DNA of 64,000 bases from Xanthomonas hydrangeae. Lineage in GTDB: Bacteria; Pseudomonadota; Gammaproteobacteria; Xanthomonadales; Xanthomonadaceae. The stretch is taken from the NCBI GenBank assembly GCA_905142475.1, contig LR990731.1, positions 1 through 64,000 of the forward strand, given 5' to 3'. Under the pieces are notes generated by a model. The model did not search any database. It had not been told where the DNA came from and saw nothing but the letters and a program-made list of their open reading frames with translations. Positions within the stretch are counted from its first letter, which is position 1. Each line of letters opens with the position of its first letter. Of the stretch, positions 18,191 to 25,872 are shown piece after piece. The position numbers and the translations under genes were made by a program.

Positions 18191-18690
18191 TAGTTGATGT
18201 CCTGCTGACGGCTTGAGCTCGTCACGTTGAGCAATTTCGGAGAGTTGGCGCGGTTGAAGGTGGCGGTCAGCCCGAAGTCGTGCGGCAGGCCGGCAAAGAA
18301 TTTGGTGACCGCGCTTTCAAAGTCGTCGGCCTGAAATGTCACTTCAATGTCCGAAACCAGATCGGTGTCATCCGTGCGCGGCCAATAGACGCGCCATCCC
18401 TCCTGCCTAGCCCAATCATCCAGAACTTGTGCCAGTGGCTTGTTGGGCGGGATGGTCCATCGGCGAATCACTTTCGGGGGGGTGGGTGGTGCTGGCGGTT
18501 GGTAGCTGCGCCCGCGTACCACTGTGAATCCGTCAGTGCTATCCGGTGCTGGTGTCACGACAGCAGGTGTCTTCGCCTGCACGGGCATCAGATTCGTCGC
18601 CTTGGCGGTGTTGTTGGCTGCCCACAAGGGCATCACGGCGAGGCTCATTGCCGTTGCGAGCGTCGTCAGGGCTATGAAGTTAGTTCGCAT
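18190..18690 (-). CDS. TcpQ-domain (PilL C-terminal-like) protein
   Basis: A 166-residue exported protein with a signal peptide (MRTNFIALTTLATAMSLA, cleavage near PLWAA). Its C-terminal 80 residues (PLAQVLDDWARQEGWRVYW onward) match the TcpQ domain found in toxin-coregulated pilus biosynthesis and at the C-terminus of R64 PilL; it usually assists secretin placement. A proline-rich linker separates signal and domain. The ATG at 18690 overlaps the end of the preceding gene by 11 bp and has GAGG upstream. A second TcpQ-like gene lies at 20307-20867. Confidence 0.82.
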   Translation of the reverse strand: MRTNFIALTTLATAMSLAVMPLWAANNTAKATNLMPVQAKTPAVVTPAPDSTDGFTVVRGRSYQPPAPPTPPKVIRRWTIPPNKPLAQVLDDWARQEGWRVYWPRTDDTDLVSDIEVTFQADDFESAVTKFFAGLPHDFGLTATFNRANSPKLLNVTSSSRQQDIN

Positions 18691-18958
18691 AGGTCGTTGT
18701 TGCCTCGTTACGTTTTTTGGTGGCTGCAGCACCAGGCTGCGACTGAAAGGAGCGGATGAGATCTTCCGGCGCTGTGCCGGCAAACTCCGCAAGAAACTGC
18801 CGAAGGATCAGGAGTGCTGTATGTGCGCGTGCCGGGCAGGGAGTTAGCTCATCAGCGAGGCCAAGGGCGAATTCCATGTCACGACGGCGAGCGGGGTTTG
18901 CCAGCGCTTGCGAAAGCGCCTGCGGATATCGGGGCAGGGCGCGTGTGGCCTTTGACAT
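18680..18958 (-). CDS. small hypothetical protein in pilus operon
   Basis: A 92-residue soluble, helix-rich basic protein without a recognised family. AAGGA lies 8 bp before the ATG at 18958. Its 3' end overlaps the TcpQ-like gene by 11 bp, which indicates co-translation in the pilus operon. One Cys is present. Function unknown. Confidence 0.62.
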   Translation of the reverse strand: MSKATRALPRYPQALSQALANPARRRDMEFALGLADELTPCPARAHTALLILRQFLAEFAGTAPEDLIRSFQSQPGAAATKKRNEATTTYAN

Positions 18959-18973
18959 CAATCGTTCCTTGGA

Positions 18974-19186
18974 CTAGTCGGTAAGCCCGGCGGCCGCAAG
19001 CAACGAAAGTGCTTGGCTGCTGTAGAGCTCGTGTGTGGTGGTGGGATCGTTTTCCAGCCAACCGCTTTGATTCAGAGCGACCCCGACTTGATCTAGCCAA
19101 GTAAGGACAGCGATGGCTTCGAGCTCGGGGGAGACTTCGGCTAACGCAGCTGCTTCGCGTATCGCCAGGAGGCCAGCTTTCAGCAT
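18974..19186 (-). CDS. small hypothetical protein in pilus operon
   Basis: A 70-residue acidic, helix-rich protein (two helices, about 3-35 and 50-68, rich in Leu and Ala). It sits 15 bp upstream of the next small gene and 34 bp downstream of the membrane-protein gene, in the same direction as the pilus operon. GAGAAG precedes the ATG. No family recognised. It could be a cytoplasmic accessory or regulator of the pilus genes, but nothing in the sequence decides this. Confidence 0.55.
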   Translation of the reverse strand: MLKAGLLAIREAAALAEVSPELEAIAVLTWLDQVGVALNQSGWLENDPTTTHELYSSQALSLLAAAGLTD

Positions 19187-19207
19187 TTGGTATAACTTCT
19201 CGGATAA

Positions 19208-19233
19208 TTAAAAATCCCGGTTACATGTCGGGA
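19208..19233 (-). terminator. weak terminator at end of membrane-protein gene
   Basis: On the minus strand a TCCCG/CGGGA stem with a 9-nt loop is followed by a T-rich tract. It overlaps the last codons of the gene ending at 19221 and may attenuate rather than stop transcription into the pilus genes. Confidence 0.45.
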
Positions 19234-19556
19234 ATTCCCTTGGGTTGCATTGAGCAATGCGATAGCTGCATTACGCGAGCTTCAAAGCGATTGCTCAATT
19301 TGTGCAGCCCGTTGGCAACCAATGCACCGCCGGCAGTGCATAGAAGAGTGATAGTCAGCGTTTCAGCCGAATACCATGCCGGCGGCATGCTCAGTCGGAG
19401 TGGATTTAGCGCCGGCAATTCACCAATGAACACGATTGATACCGCCGCACTGAAAGATAAGACGGCAATCAAAGCCGCGACGATGTAGCAAATGACGGTA
19501 TATTCAAATGCCATCACTGTTAAAAAAACTTTCAAAGAGCTTCCCCTGGTGTACAT
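19221..19556 (-). CDS. small membrane protein
   Basis: A 111-residue inner-membrane protein with an N-terminal hydrophobic stretch (about 14-45, probably two closely spaced helices) and another at about 65-85 (TLTITLLCTAGGALVANGL), followed by a charged C-terminal tail. An alternative start 14 codons later (MAFEYTV) would remove the basic N-terminus. It lies in the upstream, lower-GC part of the pilus cluster. No family recognised. Confidence 0.55.
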   Translation of the reverse strand: MYTRGSSLKVFLTVMAFEYTVICYIVAALIAVLSFSAAVSIVFIGELPALNPLRLSMPPAWYSAETLTITLLCTAGGALVANGLHKLSNRFEARVMQLSHCSMQPKGIPDM

Positions 19557-19588
19557 CCTAGTTCCCCGATAAGAAAAAGTGTTTAAAG

Positions 19589-20026
19589 TCAGGTCTCAAC
19601 CACATCCCATCCAATCGGTTTTGATTCATCTTCCCGTGATAGCTCAGCTTCTAATGCGGCACCCAACTCGGTGCTGGTCGCTGTCATCTTCCCGTCTTCG
19701 TCAAAAGTGTGCGTAACCTTGTCGTCATAGATAAACGAAAGCATCCCGGCATCATCGTCAAACCACCCGTTACCGGCCAGACCAATTTCCTGTTCAAGCA
19801 GCAAACAAACATAGGTCGCTGCTAAGGAAGAATCATGGGCGTAATCCGAGATGACCTGTTCAATTTTTTCGCATAGCGTTTTCTCAGTGGAAGCGCGTGC
19901 TTCGGGCACTTGGCCGTTGAATTTGATTCGATGGTGGCAATTTTCTAAAAGCGCGCTCTCGGCGCCTGGCGTGGCATGAGACAGCTGCTCCTGGGCGGCA
20001 GACATTGTTTGGTTCGGCGTGTTCAT
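19589..20026 (-). CDS. hypothetical acidic protein
   Basis: A 145-residue, markedly acidic soluble protein with no transmembrane segment. It contains a central helix-rich region (EKIEQVISDYAHDSSLAATY) and a Asp/Glu-rich C-terminal half. GC content of this stretch looks lower than that of its neighbours, which may mean separate acquisition. No recognisable domain. It is oriented with the pilus operon. Confidence 0.6.
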   Translation of the reverse strand: MNTPNQTMSAAQEQLSHATPGAESALLENCHHRIKFNGQVPEARASTEKTLCEKIEQVISDYAHDSSLAATYVCLLLEQEIGLAGNGWFDDDAGMLSFIYDDKVTHTFDEDGKMTATSTELGAALEAELSREDESKPIGWDVVET

Positions 20027-20118
20027 AAAGGCATCCAGTGATGTTAGTTATGATGACTAGTTAGCATTTCTGACATAAGATGGATTATGCGAACTGGTTA
20101 CAAATGAAACGACTGAGA

Positions 20119-20310
20119 TTATTTCTTGTATATCAAGCGCGTCAAAAACAGCCATGTGAAAAGAAACGTCGCAGCTCCAATAACACACATCGTTCCTATC
20201 TCCGCTGGGCCATTGAGAGCCAGATATAGACCTACAAAATGGGTTGCGAGTACTGCTGTAGCGCCACCGACAAGCCCAGAAACAACGGCGCGGGAAACGA
20301 GAAATTTCAC
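20119..20310 (-). CDS. small membrane protein coupled to TcpQ-like gene
   Basis: A 63-residue protein with two predicted membrane helices (about 8-28 and 38-58). The start is a GTG at 20310 that overlaps the TGA of the upstream gene (GTGA), so translation is coupled; the longer in-frame reading through the upstream gene is rejected. Strong coupling to the TcpQ-like gene suggests the two act together at the inner membrane. No family recognised. Confidence 0.62.
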   Translation of the reverse strand: MKFLVSRAVVSGLVGGATAVLATHFVGLYLALNGPAEIGTMCVIGAATFLFTWLFLTRLIYKK

Positions 20311-20867
20311 GGGGCTGCCTTGTGAATTGGCGAAGACTCTGCTAACGGCAGTTGCTGTGGTTTCAGCACGTTGCTTGCATCTCGAATCTGCAAGATCTTT
20401 TCGTCCGGAAAGGCCTGTGCTTCTAGGCCTACGCCCCACTCTGCGCGAGTGGCGAACAGCGACTTCACCGCATCTAGGAACGAGCCATTAGCCCGAACGC
20501 CAGGTGCGCGCGGATCAGCTTTCGTATCCCACGCTAAGCGCCAATCTTTGGGCAACCAAGTCAGAAGTGTTGCTCGCACCGGAGCTCCATCGAGTGCAAC
20601 CCATGTGGGAGCTGGTGGCTTTTTTGCGACATTGGTCACAGATGCATGTTCAAGTTCAGTCGGTTCGGGCCGATTACAAACCGGCTGCACCTGGTTGCCG
20701 GCGGTGACGAAGATCACGGCATCAGCAGGGCAAGCAACGCTGCCACCAACAAGCCCAAGGCTTGACCGGTCGATCGTCACTGCAACTTGTGCCGACGCAG
20801 GCAGCGCTAGCAATGCCGCCGCATGGATCAGCAACAAGGAAGTGATGTGAAGTGCGTTGCCGCGCAT
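20307..20867 (-). CDS. second TcpQ/PilL-like exported protein, first gene of pilus operon
   Basis: A 186-residue protein with a signal peptide (ITSLLLIHAAALLALPASA, cleavage near residue 26). The C-terminal half (APVRATLLTWLPKDWRLAWDT onward to ILQIRD) resembles a TcpQ domain, as in the protein at 18190-18690, although sequence identity between the two is low. It starts the minus-strand operon that diverges from the T4SS operon. A possible promoter (TTGCGA, 17 bp, TAACCT) overlaps one arm of the palindrome at 20917-20934. The ATG at 20867 is chosen because it begins the signal peptide. Confidence 0.7.
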   Translation of the reverse strand: MRGNALHITSLLLIHAAALLALPASAQVAVTIDRSSLGLVGGSVACPADAVIFVTAGNQVQPVCNRPEPTELEHASVTNVAKKPPAPTWVALDGAPVRATLLTWLPKDWRLAWDTKADPRAPGVRANGSFLDAVKSLFATRAEWGVGLEAQAFPDEKILQIRDASNVLKPQQLPLAESSPIHKAAP

Positions 20868-20916
20868 GCGGGGAGAACCCAATCAAGTGAAGCGCAGGTT
20901 AACCCAGTTGCGGTAG

Positions 20917-20934
20917 TGTCGCAAGTATGCGACA
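20917..20934. promoter_or_regulatory. palindromic operator between divergent pilus and T4SS operons
   Basis: Perfect TGTCGCA-AGTA-TGCGACA palindrome in the 127-bp gap between the pilus operon (start 20867) and the first T4SS-side gene (start 20995). The same motif lies in front of the modification operon (3329-3346) and the partition operon (43910-43927). Its position allows control of both divergent operons by one regulator. Confidence 0.68.
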
Positions 20935-20994
20935 GTGCGCCGCAAGACGACCTTTTCGTGTTTACCTGCTTCCGTGAAAACGACACCCTGCGCT

Positions 20995-21489
20995 ATGCTC
21001 CTACTCGCACTCTGCTGCCCTGCCCTGGCTCAGCAGAAACGCGATGTGTTGCCGGAGGCGGTAGTGAAAGCTGCTGTTGCGAGAGCTAATGCGCGAGCAC
21101 AAGCGGGGGACGATCCACGGATGATCGACGCTGAGTTGATGAGGACACTGGACGGGGCACGCTTGTCCCCAGTGGTCGAGAACGCGATAGCGCCCGAATG
21201 GGATGTCTACGGGAGCCTTGACCGTAAAGACGTGTACTACGCCCCTGCCCCAGAACAGCCTGCGGTCGTGCCCGCTGACGGGCAGGAACCGCAACTTGAG
21301 GGGTCTGAAGGGCCCGAATCTGGCTCATATGCCATACAGAACAACAACTTAGATGAACCCACCTCTGGACAAAGCTATCCTGTGCGGTCCAACACAGGAG
21401 GAGCCGTCAGTGGCCAGGGCCAACGAAGTGACCGTCGAGCAAGTGCACGTATTCGGATCGAAGTACCGCCCCAAGGGGGTGATCTATGA
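20995..21489 (+). CDS. exported hypothetical protein, first gene of T4SS operon
   Basis: A 164-residue secreted or periplasmic protein with a short signal peptide (MLLLALCCPALAQ). The rest is low complexity and acidic. No lytic transglycosylase signature is present, so it is not a VirB1. A GTG at 20935 in the same frame would abut the operator palindrome and is less likely. The 3' end overlaps the following gene. Function unknown; position suggests a T4SS accessory factor. Confidence 0.6.
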   Translation: MLLLALCCPALAQQKRDVLPEAVVKAAVARANARAQAGDDPRMIDAELMRTLDGARLSPVVENAIAPEWDVYGSLDRKDVYYAPAPEQPAVVPADGQEPQLEGSEGPESGSYAIQNNNLDEPTSGQSYPVRSNTGGAVSGQGQRSDRRASARIRIEVPPQGGDL

Positions 21490-21790
21490 ATCGGAACTGC
21501 TGGCGTTGCAGCAAAAGAAGTCAATACAGCAATGCACGGTCACTAAGACCCCCGCTGGGTATTGGGTAGCTGTCTTACCAACGGAGAGGGTCAAGTTCGT
21601 CACGCGGCAGCATAAGAAGACTGAAAAGGTCGTTCCTATCAAGCCGGCCGCTGACCAAGGGTTCCTGGTACTGCACATTACGCGCGGTGGTCAGGTGAGG
21701 TACTTCAAATCATTCGACACTTTCGTCAATGGTTTGGAGAAGTACGGCGATCTGCCTTTTATCCATGTGAGGAATGGGCCGGTCGTCTAG
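21410..21790 (+). CDS. hypothetical protein upstream of virB2
   Basis: A 126-residue basic protein without a recognised domain. The GTG at 21410 has an ideal AGGAGG 8 bp upstream, and an ATG at 21353 in the same frame lacks such a site, so GTG is preferred. Its first 80 bp overlap the preceding gene in another frame. The C-terminal half (GFLVLHITRGGQVRYFKSFDTF) looks globular. It may be a cytoplasmic factor of the transfer system; no known VirB component is missing that it clearly replaces. Confidence 0.6.
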   Translation: MARANEVTVEQVHVFGSKYRPKGVIYESELLALQQKKSIQQCTVTKTPAGYWVAVLPTERVKFVTRQHKKTEKVVPIKPAADQGFLVLHITRGGQVRYFKSFDTFVNGLEKYGDLPFIHVRNGPVV

Positions 21791-21812
21791 TTTTTTTCCA
21801 CTAGAGGATCGT

Positions 21813-22112
21813 ATGAAAATTAGCGCAACGGCTGTCGATAAGTTGGTGCACTGGGGGATGATGGCGTTGTTGTTGGGGGTGGTTCTTTTGCCTGAGCTGG
21901 CCATGGCGGACGGCAATGCAGTGCAGGCAAAGATCAAAGACGCAAACGACTCCTGGGCAATCCCGATCGGCCTTGGCATCCTCGGTGTTGGCGCTGTCGT
22001 GTCCATCATCGGGTGGGCGATGGATCTGGTCGACTGGAAGACCGCGGCGAAGTTCTTCCTTGCCGCAATGCTGATCGGTGTCATCACTAGCGCAGTCATG
22101 TCCTACGCCTAA
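21813..22112 (+). CDS. virB2: VirB2 pilin
   Basis: A 99-residue conjugative pilin with a long signal sequence ending near MAMADG and two hydrophobic helices (about 52-72 and 80-98). Size, topology and position immediately before virB3 and virB4 identify it as VirB2 (TrbC family). The ATG at 21813 follows AGAGGATCGT. It is the subunit of the conjugative pilus. Confidence 0.87.
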   Translation: MKISATAVDKLVHWGMMALLLGVVLLPELAMADGNAVQAKIKDANDSWAIPIGLGILGVGAVVSIIGWAMDLVDWKTAAKFFLAAMLIGVITSAVMSYA

Positions 22113-22121
22113 GGACTGAAG

Positions 22122-22466
22122 ATGACTGATTCCGGTGAGCTGTACTCCGGTGATCCGGTATTCCGTGGTATGACCCGCCCCGTGACGGTGGCGGGCATGC
22201 CCCAGCTGGTTTTTGCCGGGCTCCTTATCCTGCTGGTCCTAAGCGTCACGGCAGTGTTCATGCTCAAGTGGCACTGGATTGTTGCGGCACTGTTTGCGGC
22301 CATTGGCATTGTGCTGCTCATGGCTGCACGGATCGCGTGTGAAAGAGATCCGTTGGTCTTTCGATACATGGTGCTCAACCTTAAAACATCCGCTCCACAT
22401 CTGCTCACGCGCGGCCGGTGGCGCGGCATGACTTCGGTGCCCCCTACCCCATTGAGAAAGCGATGA
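22122..22466 (+). CDS. virB3: VirB3 inner-membrane protein
   Basis: A 114-residue VirB3-family protein. The N-terminal DPVFRGMTRPVTVAGMP segment is the family hallmark, and two closely spaced membrane helices follow (about 28-48 and 52-70). It assembles with VirB4 at the inner-membrane base of the channel. The stop overlaps the virB4 start as ATGA, 9 bp after virB2. Confidence 0.9.
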   Translation: MTDSGELYSGDPVFRGMTRPVTVAGMPQLVFAGLLILLVLSVTAVFMLKWHWIVAALFAAIGIVLLMAARIACERDPLVFRYMVLNLKTSAPHLLTRGRWRGMTSVPPTPLRKR

Positions 22467-24862
22467 AAGCTGCGGTGGCCAACTGGTTCTCTCAAGAAGT
22501 AAGCATCTCCAGGCATCTGCCGTACCGGTGCCATGTCGCACCGAATATCGTCAAGCTCGATGATGGAAGCTTGATGACTGCATTCAGTCTCGCTGGTGTG
22601 GCCCACGAGACTGCAAGCGACTACGACCTTATCCAATGGCACAAGGCGTTGTGCAAAACGCTGCAATCCATTGCAGACCCAGATGTGTCGATCTGGGCCA
22701 CCCTAAATCACTACCTAATCCGTGACTTTGCGGACGGCACATTTGAGCCAGGCTTTGCTAGCGACCTCAATGAGGCCTACCGCCTCCGCTGCGCGAAAGA
22801 ATTGCTGTTCGCCAACGATATTTACTGTGCGTTGGTGTTGCGCGGGCCTGGCTCGCTCGACAAGATGTTCAGCAGGAAAGCTAAAGGTAAGGATGCGTAC
22901 TCGGAGGTTCTGGACCAGCGCATTGAGCGAATCAACCTGATCGCGCACCGTCTTAGCGCCAGCTTAGAGCGTTACAAGCCACGCCGACTTGGTGTGCGTA
23001 GGAACAAAGGAGTCATCTTCTCGGAGACGCTTGAGTACCTGGCACTCATCGCTAACGGCTCTCCGACGGCAGTGCCGCTAACGAATCACCTGGCTTCAGA
23101 TGTGATCTGCCGTGCTCGCCACACCTTTGGCACTGACACGTTTGTAAGAGACTTTGGTGGCCGGCGAGAGTACGGTGCGATCCTCTCAGTGTTTGCTTAC
23201 CCTAAGAAGACGGAACCAGGTAATTTTGCCAAGACGTTGAGCCTTGGCTTCCCATTCATCATGACGAACTCCTTCAGCTTCATCTCAAAGCAGGCTGCTC
23301 AGGAGGCTATTAGCTTGCAGGCAAGGCGCATGGTAGCGAGCGGTGATGCAGCTGCCGACGAAATCGCCGCGTTTCCGAGATTGCAAGCGCGTCTTCAGAG
23401 TCGTGACGTTTCGCTGGGACGTCACGACATGCACATATGTGTAACGGCCGATTCCGCCGCTCAACTGCAAACACGGGTAGCCGAAGCCGAAGAGAACTGT
23501 GTGGATAACGGTTACACGATGACCAGGGAGGATTCTGCCCTGCAAGCTGCGCTTTACGCGCAGTTTCCGGGAAATGAAAAGTACCGCCCGCGCCGCGCTC
23601 CGATCACCTCGGATAACTACGCAGGTCTGATCGCCTTCTATAACTATCCTACAGGCCGACGCGAAGGCAATCAGTGGGGGCCGGCGACAACTATGTTGCT
23701 GACGGAGGCCGGCACCCCATTTTTCATTGCGCTACACGACATGCGGAGATCAAAAACAAAGGGCGGCGCTGAAGCGGACGATGACAAAGCGCCTGGTAAC
23801 ACTCTGATCCTCGGGCCCACCGGTGGCGGCAAGACAACGCTGCAGACGTTCCTGGTAGCTCAGTCCGATAAAGCCCGGCCAACTGTCTTCACCTTTGACA
23901 AGAGCCGTGGCCAGGAGATCTTTGTCAGAGGCAGCGGCGGGGTGTACAGCATCCTGCAGACGGGTCGCCCCACCGGTTTCAACTTCCTCAAGCTACCACC
24001 AACGGCTCAGAACATTGCTTTTGCTAGATCGATGGTGACGCAGCTCGCTTCTGGTGGTGATCCTCTGCCGCCTGACACGCAGCAGCGAATCAATGACCGG
24101 GTCGAGTACGTGATGCTGGAGGAGCCTTACGACAGCAGGCACTTGACGCATTTGCGCAGCTCGCTAGACACACGCGACGACAGCACCAAACGCCTGGGCG
24201 AATGGTGCGAAGGTGGTCAGCACCAGTGGGCATTCCCGAGCGGGGATGATGCAATCGACTTCAGCGGGTCACGCTATTTCGGCTTCGACTCAACGGACTT
24301 CTTGGAGAACGATGCCGTCCGTGTGCCGATCATGAAATATCTCTTCCATCGGGTTGATACGTACCTGGGCACGCGCCCAGTTATCATCAACATTGACGAG
24401 TTGAAGTCATATCTGCGCGACGACTATTTCACGACATGGGTTGAGAAGCAGCTGCTTCTAATCAGAAAAAAAGACGCTATTGCAATCCTCGGAACACAGC
24501 AGGTAAGTCATGTATTGGAGTCGAAAATCGCGTCGGCGTTAGTGGAGCAAACTCAATCGAAATTTCTGCTTCCAAATCCACAAGGAAAGTACAAAGATTA
24601 CGTGGATGGGCTCGGACTATCGCAACAAGAATTTGAACTGTTAGCGTACGAACTGCCGGAAACCAATCCCCGCGCATTTTTGTTCAAGCAACCCGGAGTG
24701 AGCGCGGTCTGTAATCTCAACCTTGCAGGCATGAATCGTGAGCTTAATGTTTTAAGTGGAACCGACTTCCTGAATTTAAAGATGGAGTTGGCACGAAAAA
24801 TCGCTGGTGAAAATCCGGCGAATTGGCTTCCGGTATATCACGAAATGTTAAGGAAAAACTAA
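22463..24862 (+). CDS. virB4: VirB4 ATPase
   Basis: A 799-residue VirB4/TrbE-family ATPase that energises pilus biogenesis and substrate transfer. The Walker A motif GPTGGGKT lies near residue 450, and a Walker B-like stretch (PVIINIDELKSYL) lies near 640. Length matches the family. The start at 22463 gives the ATGA overlap with virB3; an upstream in-frame ATG at 22418 would overlap virB3 by 49 bp and is less likely. Confidence 0.96.
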   Translation: MKAAVANWFSQEVSISRHLPYRCHVAPNIVKLDDGSLMTAFSLAGVAHETASDYDLIQWHKALCKTLQSIADPDVSIWATLNHYLIRDFADGTFEPGFASDLNEAYRLRCAKELLFANDIYCALVLRGPGSLDKMFSRKAKGKDAYSEVLDQRIERINLIAHRLSASLERYKPRRLGVRRNKGVIFSETLEYLALIANGSPTAVPLTNHLASDVICRARHTFGTDTFVRDFGGRREYGAILSVFAYPKKTEPGNFAKTLSLGFPFIMTNSFSFISKQAAQEAISLQARRMVASGDAAADEIAAFPRLQARLQSRDVSLGRHDMHICVTADSAAQLQTRVAEAEENCVDNGYTMTREDSALQAALYAQFPGNEKYRPRRAPITSDNYAGLIAFYNYPTGRREGNQWGPATTMLLTEAGTPFFIALHDMRRSKTKGGAEADDDKAPGNTLILGPTGGGKTTLQTFLVAQSDKARPTVFTFDKSRGQEIFVRGSGGVYSILQTGRPTGFNFLKLPPTAQNIAFARSMVTQLASGGDPLPPDTQQRINDRVEYVMLEEPYDSRHLTHLRSSLDTRDDSTKRLGEWCEGGQHQWAFPSGDDAIDFSGSRYFGFDSTDFLENDAVRVPIMKYLFHRVDTYLGTRPVIINIDELKSYLRDDYFTTWVEKQLLLIRKKDAIAILGTQQVSHVLESKIASALVEQTQSKFLLPNPQGKYKDYVDGLGLSQQEFELLAYELPETNPRAFLFKQPGVSAVCNLNLAGMNRELNVLSGTDFLNLKMELARKIAGENPANWLPVYHEMLRKN

Positions 24863-24864
24863 TC

Positions 24865-25527
24865 ATGCGAAACAAACTTCTCATCGTCGCCGTTCTTCTC
24901 ACGGCATCCGCATCCTCTTCAGCTCAGTTGGTCACGCTCGATCCGACCAACCTGGTTCAAAACATCACGCAGGTGCAGAAAGCTCTGCAGACCGTTCAAT
25001 CGATGCAGAAACAGCTTCAGGCAACCGAGCAGGCCTATAAAGCGACAACAGGCGCGCGAGGCATGGGGTTGCTCAAGACCGACCTGACCAAAGACTACGT
25101 ACCTAAGAATTGGCAAGAAACGCTGGCTATGGCTCAAACGGGATCCGATTACGCCAAGCGCGTGAAGTCGATCCGCGACCTGGCCGGCGCGATTGGTGCA
25201 ACAAAGATCAAGGGTCTGTCGGCGGAGACTAACAAGTTCGCCGAACAGAGCTCTAATCGCGAGATCAACTCACAAGCGATCGCAGCTGAAAGTTTTGACC
25301 GCGCCAATCAGCGCTTTGCGACCATTGGCGCTTTGGGCGCAAAGATTGAGAGTGCTACCGATCAAAAGTCCATCCTGGATCTGTCGGCACGGATTCAGGT
25401 GGAAAACGCCAATCTTCAGAACGAGTTGATCCGCATCCTTGCTGAGTCAAATGCCGCCCAGGCGGGTAGGAATATTGATCAGCAGCGGACGAACAACGCG
25501 CACCGCGCGGCAATTTCTAACTTCTAA
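24865..25527 (+). CDS. virB5: VirB5 minor pilus protein
   Basis: A 220-residue exported protein with a signal peptide (LLIVAVLLTASASSSAQ, cleavage near residue 20) and a helical, Gln-rich body (NITQVQKALQTVQSMQKQLQ). This is the P-type transfer protein VirB5 (TrbJ class), a minor pilus-tip component. AAGGAAAA lies upstream of the ATG, 2 bp after virB4. Confidence 0.88.
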   Translation: MRNKLLIVAVLLTASASSSAQLVTLDPTNLVQNITQVQKALQTVQSMQKQLQATEQAYKATTGARGMGLLKTDLTKDYVPKNWQETLAMAQTGSDYAKRVKSIRDLAGAIGATKIKGLSAETNKFAEQSSNREINSQAIAAESFDRANQRFATIGALGAKIESATDQKSILDLSARIQVENANLQNELIRILAESNAAQAGRNIDQQRTNNAHRAAISNF

Positions 25528-25537
25528 GGGGCTAAAC

Positions 25538-25810
25538 ATGCGCTACCTACGTCTTCTTGCAGCAATCACGGTTTGCGCCAGCATGGTCGCCTGCACCCCG
25601 AAAACAACGGGTGAGAAGCTCACACTGACCGATGGCCGCGTCCTGCTCATTCCCGCTGATGGCGACCTTGCGGCCTGGTCGGCCAACAACATCGCCGGAG
25701 ACGACCTTAAGCCGGTCTTGGCAGCCTGCGCTAAGCAAGCCAGCTCGTCCGAGCGAATCGCTAAGCTGTGTCAGCTGACAGAGCATCGCCAGGCGGCAAG
25801 CGCTTTTTGA
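25538..25810 (+). CDS. EexN-like lipoprotein (candidate entry exclusion)
   Basis: A 90-residue lipoprotein with signal MRYLRLLAAITVCASMVAC (lipidated Cys about 19). Small lipoproteins between virB5 and virB6 with a C-terminal LKPVLAAC...CQ pattern belong to the EexN class that blocks redundant transfer into cells carrying the plasmid. The C-terminal part here (LKPVLAACAKQ, then LCQLTEHRQAA) fits this pattern. AAGGGGC precedes the ATG. The exclusion role is inferred from size, type and position. Confidence 0.7.
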   Translation: MRYLRLLAAITVCASMVACTPKTTGEKLTLTDGRVLLIPADGDLAAWSANNIAGDDLKPVLAACAKQASSSERIAKLCQLTEHRQAASAF

Positions 25811-25836
25811 ATCCTGCTTAGTCAGATGTTTTTTAC

Positions 25837-25855
25837 GCGCCGGCTATGCCGGCGC
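25837..25855 (+). terminator. hairpin between eexN-like gene and virB6
   Basis: Perfect 8-bp stem GCGCCGGC/GCCGGCGC around TAT, followed only by ATTTA. The T-tract is weak, so it probably attenuates or stabilises the operon mRNA rather than ending transcription. Confidence 0.55.
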
Positions 25856-25872
25856 ATTTATTGGCGAATTCC

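Noticed and set aside
20995..21489. VirB1-like lytic transglycosylase at the start of the T4SS operon
   Set aside because: A signal peptide is present, but no SLT catalytic motif or sufficient length.
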